14,557 nt of DNA from contig DVMB01000052.1 of the NCBI GenBank assembly GCA_018715225.1, positions 1-14,557 on the forward strand, in the 5' to 3' direction. Each line of letters begins with the position of its first letter. Within the stretch, counting starts at the first letter, position 1. Below, piece by piece: positions 12,339-14,557 of this stretch. The DNA comes from Candidatus Onthoplasma faecigallinarum. Its GTDB lineage: Bacteria; Bacillota; Clostridia; Christensenellales; UBA1242. Both the position numbers and the translations under genes were made by a program. Below the pieces are notes generated by a model, which ran no database searches, had not been told where the DNA came from, and saw only the letters and a program-made list of their open reading frames with translations.

Positions 12339-13865
12339 ATGAAAAAATTATCATTAAATCTTAAAAAAATTGCTAGTTTATTCATAATCGCTGCTTTGAT
12401 AATCACATCTGTTTTCGTTCTATCTGCCTGCGGGGATGACAATAATGAAAACAACAACACTACCGCTTCTAATCTATACGACATTAATTTTGGCGGAAAT
12501 ATTGATGGGGAGAAATATGATGTAGAAGCAACAACATGGCAAGAAAGCGAAGAAGAGGGCTTTGAAGCAGTGTACACCCTTGTTGGCGAAGTCCCATATA
12601 ACAAAGATGTCGCTGACCAAATGGGTTACACTGATGGTCGAGTAAACTTCGCACTTATTAGATTCACTTCCAGCACAGTAAATAAAGTAAACTATGACGA
12701 AACAACTCAGGAAGGTTTCTATGCTGAAATTACCAACTTCTATGGCACTGATCATCAGGCTGAACCTACTATCAAACATGGCGGTTTCTCTTCTGGAAAT
12801 GAGACCACATCTCAAACAACCTATTTCTTGTATCAAGGTGTTGATAACACTGTTCGTACCATGACTGTAAAAATCAGTTTTGATGGCACAGAAGAAAATG
12901 CTCGTTTGTACAAATTCGTCATTGATCCAGCCAACTATACTCTTGAAGAACGTCCTATCTACTACAACATTGACTTCAACGGAAATATTGATGGCGAAAA
13001 ATACAATGTCGCAGGTACCAGTTGGGAACAATCTGCTGAAGAGGGCTTTGAAGCTGTGTACACCCTTGTTGGCGAAGTCCCATACAACAAAGATGTCGCT
13101 GATCAAATGGGTTACACTGATGGTCGAGTAAATTTTGCTCTTATTAGATTCACTTCCAACCTTGTAGACAAAGTAAATTACGACGAAACAACTCAGGAAG
13201 GTTTCTATGCGGAAATCACTAATTTCTATGGCACTGATCATCAGGCTGAACCTACAATTAAACATGGCGGTTTCTCTTCTGGAAATGAGACCACATCTCA
13301 AACAACCTATTTCTTGTATCAAGGTGTTGACGACACAGTTCGTACAATGACTATAAAAATCAGTTTTGACGGGACTGAAGAAAACGCTCGTCTATACAAA
13401 TTCGTCATTGACCCAGCCAACTATACTCTTGAATCTGCTCCTGCAGTACAAGTAGTAGACACACCTGTATCTATAGGAAGCACTGAATTTGAAAATGCTG
13501 ATGGTCTTATCATTGCAGAAGTTGAACCAAATAGATTTATGGCGACTGGAAATGTCGCAACAATGACCGCTGAACAGGCTGAAGCATTCTGGGCAGGTGT
13601 TGCTCAAGAGGGCGATAAATATGTTATATTAAACTTGACCTTTGAAGCAAATTCGACTATAAAATATGGCTTTGTTGACCATGCAGATACTACTTTGACC
13701 GACTCAGCAAAATCTTTTGAAGCAAATGATATGACCAGCGAAGATTTCATATTGCGTGTAAATGCAGAATCTTCCAATATGATATGGAGGGTTGAAATCA
13801 CTACCGCTGACGACAACACAATAGTATATACAGTGGATATGAGCAACTTGACATTTAGTCTATAA
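12339..13865 (+). CDS. Secreted lipoprotein with two near-identical tandem domains and a diverged third
   Basis: This 508-residue exported protein has a basic start (MKKLSLNLKK), a hydrophobic core (11-27) and the lipobox LSAC with lipidated Cys31, so it should be tethered to the outer face of the membrane. A Gly/Asp/Asn/Thr linker (32-46) follows. Residues 47-203 and 209-365 are two copies of one domain that differ at 15 of 157 positions, ten of them in the first 25 residues. Residues 370-508 look like a distant third copy: the closing TIVYTVDMSNLTF echoes LYKFVIDPANYTL of the repeats, and YVILNLTFEANS echoes NFALIRFTSS. The composition (acidic, aromatic, Thr/Asn-rich, beta-prone) suggests a surface binding domain, but I recognise no known family. 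The start is the ATG at 12339, behind AAAGGAG (12325-12331); the frame is open back to 12264, but nothing supports an earlier start. A terminator follows. Confidence 0.9.
   Translation: MKKLSLNLKKIASLFIIAALIITSVFVLSACGDDNNENNNTTASNLYDINFGGNIDGEKYDVEATTWQESEEEGFEAVYTLVGEVPYNKDVADQMGYTDGRVNFALIRFTSSTVNKVNYDETTQEGFYAEITNFYGTDHQAEPTIKHGGFSSGNETTSQTTYFLYQGVDNTVRTMTVKISFDGTEENARLYKFVIDPANYTLEERPIYYNIDFNGNIDGEKYNVAGTSWEQSAEEGFEAVYTLVGEVPYNKDVADQMGYTDGRVNFALIRFTSNLVDKVNYDETTQEGFYAEITNFYGTDHQAEPTIKHGGFSSGNETTSQTTYFLYQGVDDTVRTMTIKISFDGTEENARLYKFVIDPANYTLESAPAVQVVDTPVSIGSTEFENADGLIIAEVEPNRFMATGNVATMTAEQAEAFWAGVAQEGDKYVILNLTFEANSTIKYGFVDHADTTLTDSAKSFEANDMTSEDFILRVNAESSNMIWRVEITTADDNTIVYTVDMSNLTFSL
12477..12947 (+). 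repeat. Lipoprotein domain repeat, copy 1
   Basis: This is the first copy of a 471-base coding repeat. It matches copy 2 with a constant offset of 486 bases (162 codons, including a 5-codon linker). The 71 bases at 12774-12844 are identical to 13260-13330, silent sites included, so the duplication or its homogenisation is recent. Confidence 0.97.
12963..13433 (+). repeat. Lipoprotein domain repeat, copy 2
   Basis: This is the second copy of the 471-base repeat, aligned without gaps to 12477-12947. Differences concentrate in the first 75 bases; the rest is nearly identical, which suggests gene conversion over the 3' part or a recent unequal crossover. Confidence 0.97.
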
Positions 13866-13893
13866 AACGATAGAAAAATAGAAAGATAAATAA

Positions 13894-13920
13894 GATCACG
13901 GTCTATGCCGTGGTCTTTTT
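13894..13920 (+). terminator. Lipoprotein gene terminator
   Basis: GATCACGG (13894-13901) pairs with CCGTGGTC (13908-13915), with one G-T wobble, across a TCTATG loop, and is followed by five T. It is an ordinary intrinsic terminator 28 bases after the stop. Confidence 0.88.
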
Positions 13921-13926
13921 ATATCA

Positions 13927-13955
13927 AAAAAATCTAGTATTCAACTAGATTTTTT
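13927..13955. terminator. Bidirectional terminator overlapping the gltX stop codon
   Basis: AAAAAATCTAGT (13927-13938) pairs with ACTAGATTTTTT (13944-13955) around ATTCA. On the minus strand it terminates gltX, and the gltX stop (13945-13947) and last codons lie inside the right arm of the stem. On the plus strand it backs up the terminator at 13894-13920. Confidence 0.82.
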
Positions 13956-14557
13956 GTAAATATTGTATCAGCTTATTTATACGACTTTTGCACTCTTCTG
14001 CTCCTAAAATCTTCATTATAGAATACAATTCTGGACTATTTTCACTGCCAGTTATTGCTATACGGACAAATTTTGAAGCCGTGGCGACATTTCCCGCATA
14101 CATTGTAGGATTTTGTTTAAACAATTTGTTATCCACAAAGTTGTGCTTATTGCCCACTTCTTTTAGATTATTAAACCAGTCTTGATTGTTGTCTTGTTCG
14201 ATGTATTGAGCCTCGTAGTCCTTCAAAAATGCTATCAACTCGTCTTTGTTCTCAACCTCGCCGATGTTAAATACTGGTTCAAAATTAGGTAGGACATATT
14301 TATATAGATCCAAGACTTCGCTAAAATACGTGATGTCTTTTCTAGGGCGATCTCCGCCTCTATCTATCGAAAATACTTGCAACAACCTTTGTCTATTTGA
14401 AGATAGAATGTCCAACTTTTCTTTGTCCCACTCGTTTGCCCATTTTACTGTCTCGTCATAGACTTCTGCAGCAGTCATTTTCGAGATGATCGTTTTTGAT
14501 ATGTCATTTAATTTCATAAAGTCAAACAACGGACTGCTCACGCCTATTTTTTTTAAA
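13945..14557 (-). CDS. gltX: Glutamyl-tRNA synthetase, C-terminal part (runs off the right edge)
   Basis: These are the last 203 residues of a class I GluRS (or its Glu/Gln non-discriminating form), which charges tRNA with glutamate. The frame is open to the window end, so the true start is outside. Visible landmarks are the post-KMSKS segment containing SSPLFDFMKLNDISKTIISKM and the anticodon-binding helical domain with RPRKDITYFSEV. The closing block reads WFNNLKEVGNKHNF, then KFVRIAITGSENSPELYSIM and ILGAEECKSRI; this matches the usual C-terminus of the family. The HIGH and KMSKS catalytic motifs lie beyond the edge. An internal GTG at 14541 is not a credible start, since no ribosome binding site precedes it and the family sequence continues through it. 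The stop lies within a terminator stem. Confidence 0.92.
   Translation of the reverse strand, partial: LKKIGVSSPLFDFMKLNDISKTIISKMTAAEVYDETVKWANEWDKEKLDILSSNRQRLLQVFSIDRGGDRPRKDITYFSEVLDLYKYVLPNFEPVFNIGEVENKDELIAFLKDYEAQYIEQDNNQDWFNNLKEVGNKHNFVDNKLFKQNPTMYAGNVATASKFVRIAITGSENSPELYSIMKILGAEECKSRINKLIQYLQKI

Noticed and set aside
12474..13322. 282-codon open frame on the minus strand opposite the lipoprotein gene
   Set aside because: It is a shadow of the duplicated plus-strand gene: it repeats because the gene repeats, has no ribosome binding site, and its protein is low-quality and cysteine/phenylalanine-rich.
12477..13433. CRISPR array or mobile-element repeats
   Set aside because: The repeats are long, in frame and part of one continuous coding sequence; there are no short spacers or terminal inverted repeats.

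Overview
This is an AT-rich chromosomal window, most likely from a low-GC Gram-positive bacterium of the Bacillota (Clostridia or a relative, plausibly an anaerobe of a gut-type community). The basis is the strong AGGAGG-type ribosome binding sites, the sigma-A-type -35/-10 elements, a secreted lipoprotein with a clean lipobox, membrane-anchored exported proteins without outer-membrane features, and an iron-type alcohol dehydrogenase. There is no rRNA or tRNA gene to fix the taxonomy, so this placement is an inference. I see no insertion sequence, phage module, CRISPR array or attachment site.

Layout. Positions 1-851 (minus) hold the N-terminal part of ftsH, which runs off the left edge. A 305-base divergent gap with promoters on both sides leads to a plus-strand pair, a CvpA-family membrane protein and tyrS (1157-3169). 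A bidirectional terminator separates tyrS from a convergent minus-strand pair, ychF followed immediately by a small membrane protein with a PH-like tail (3239-4896). Diverging from ychF is uppP (4968-5717), then a 67-residue XRE-type regulator (5803-6006), which ends in another bidirectional terminator.

Positions 6109-7766 (minus) are a two-gene, translationally coupled unit for the cell envelope: a membrane-anchored Ig-like domain protein and a membrane-anchored metallo-beta-lactamase-fold hydrolase of the ComEC C-terminal type. Positions 7996-11788 (minus) are a three-gene metabolic operon: a FucO-like iron alcohol dehydrogenase, a stand-alone FIST-domain protein and an NAD(P)-dependent aldehyde dehydrogenase. 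Together the two enzymes could move an aldehyde (lactaldehyde is the best guess) toward alcohol and acid; the FIST protein is the unexplained partner. A 550-base, very AT-rich gap separates this operon from a divergent lipoprotein gene (12339-13865) whose product contains two nearly identical 157-residue domains and a third, apparently diverged copy. At the right edge is the 3' end of gltX (minus, 13945-14557).

Most of the window is housekeeping (proteolysis, two aminoacyl-tRNA synthetases, a ribosome-associated ATPase, undecaprenyl phosphate recycling). The accessory parts worth attention are the ADH-FIST-ALDH operon, the Ig-like/MBL surface pair, and the recently duplicated lipoprotein. A recurring feature is that the best promoter matches sit about 20 bases ahead of the start codon, which would give mRNA leaders of only about 12-16 bases.
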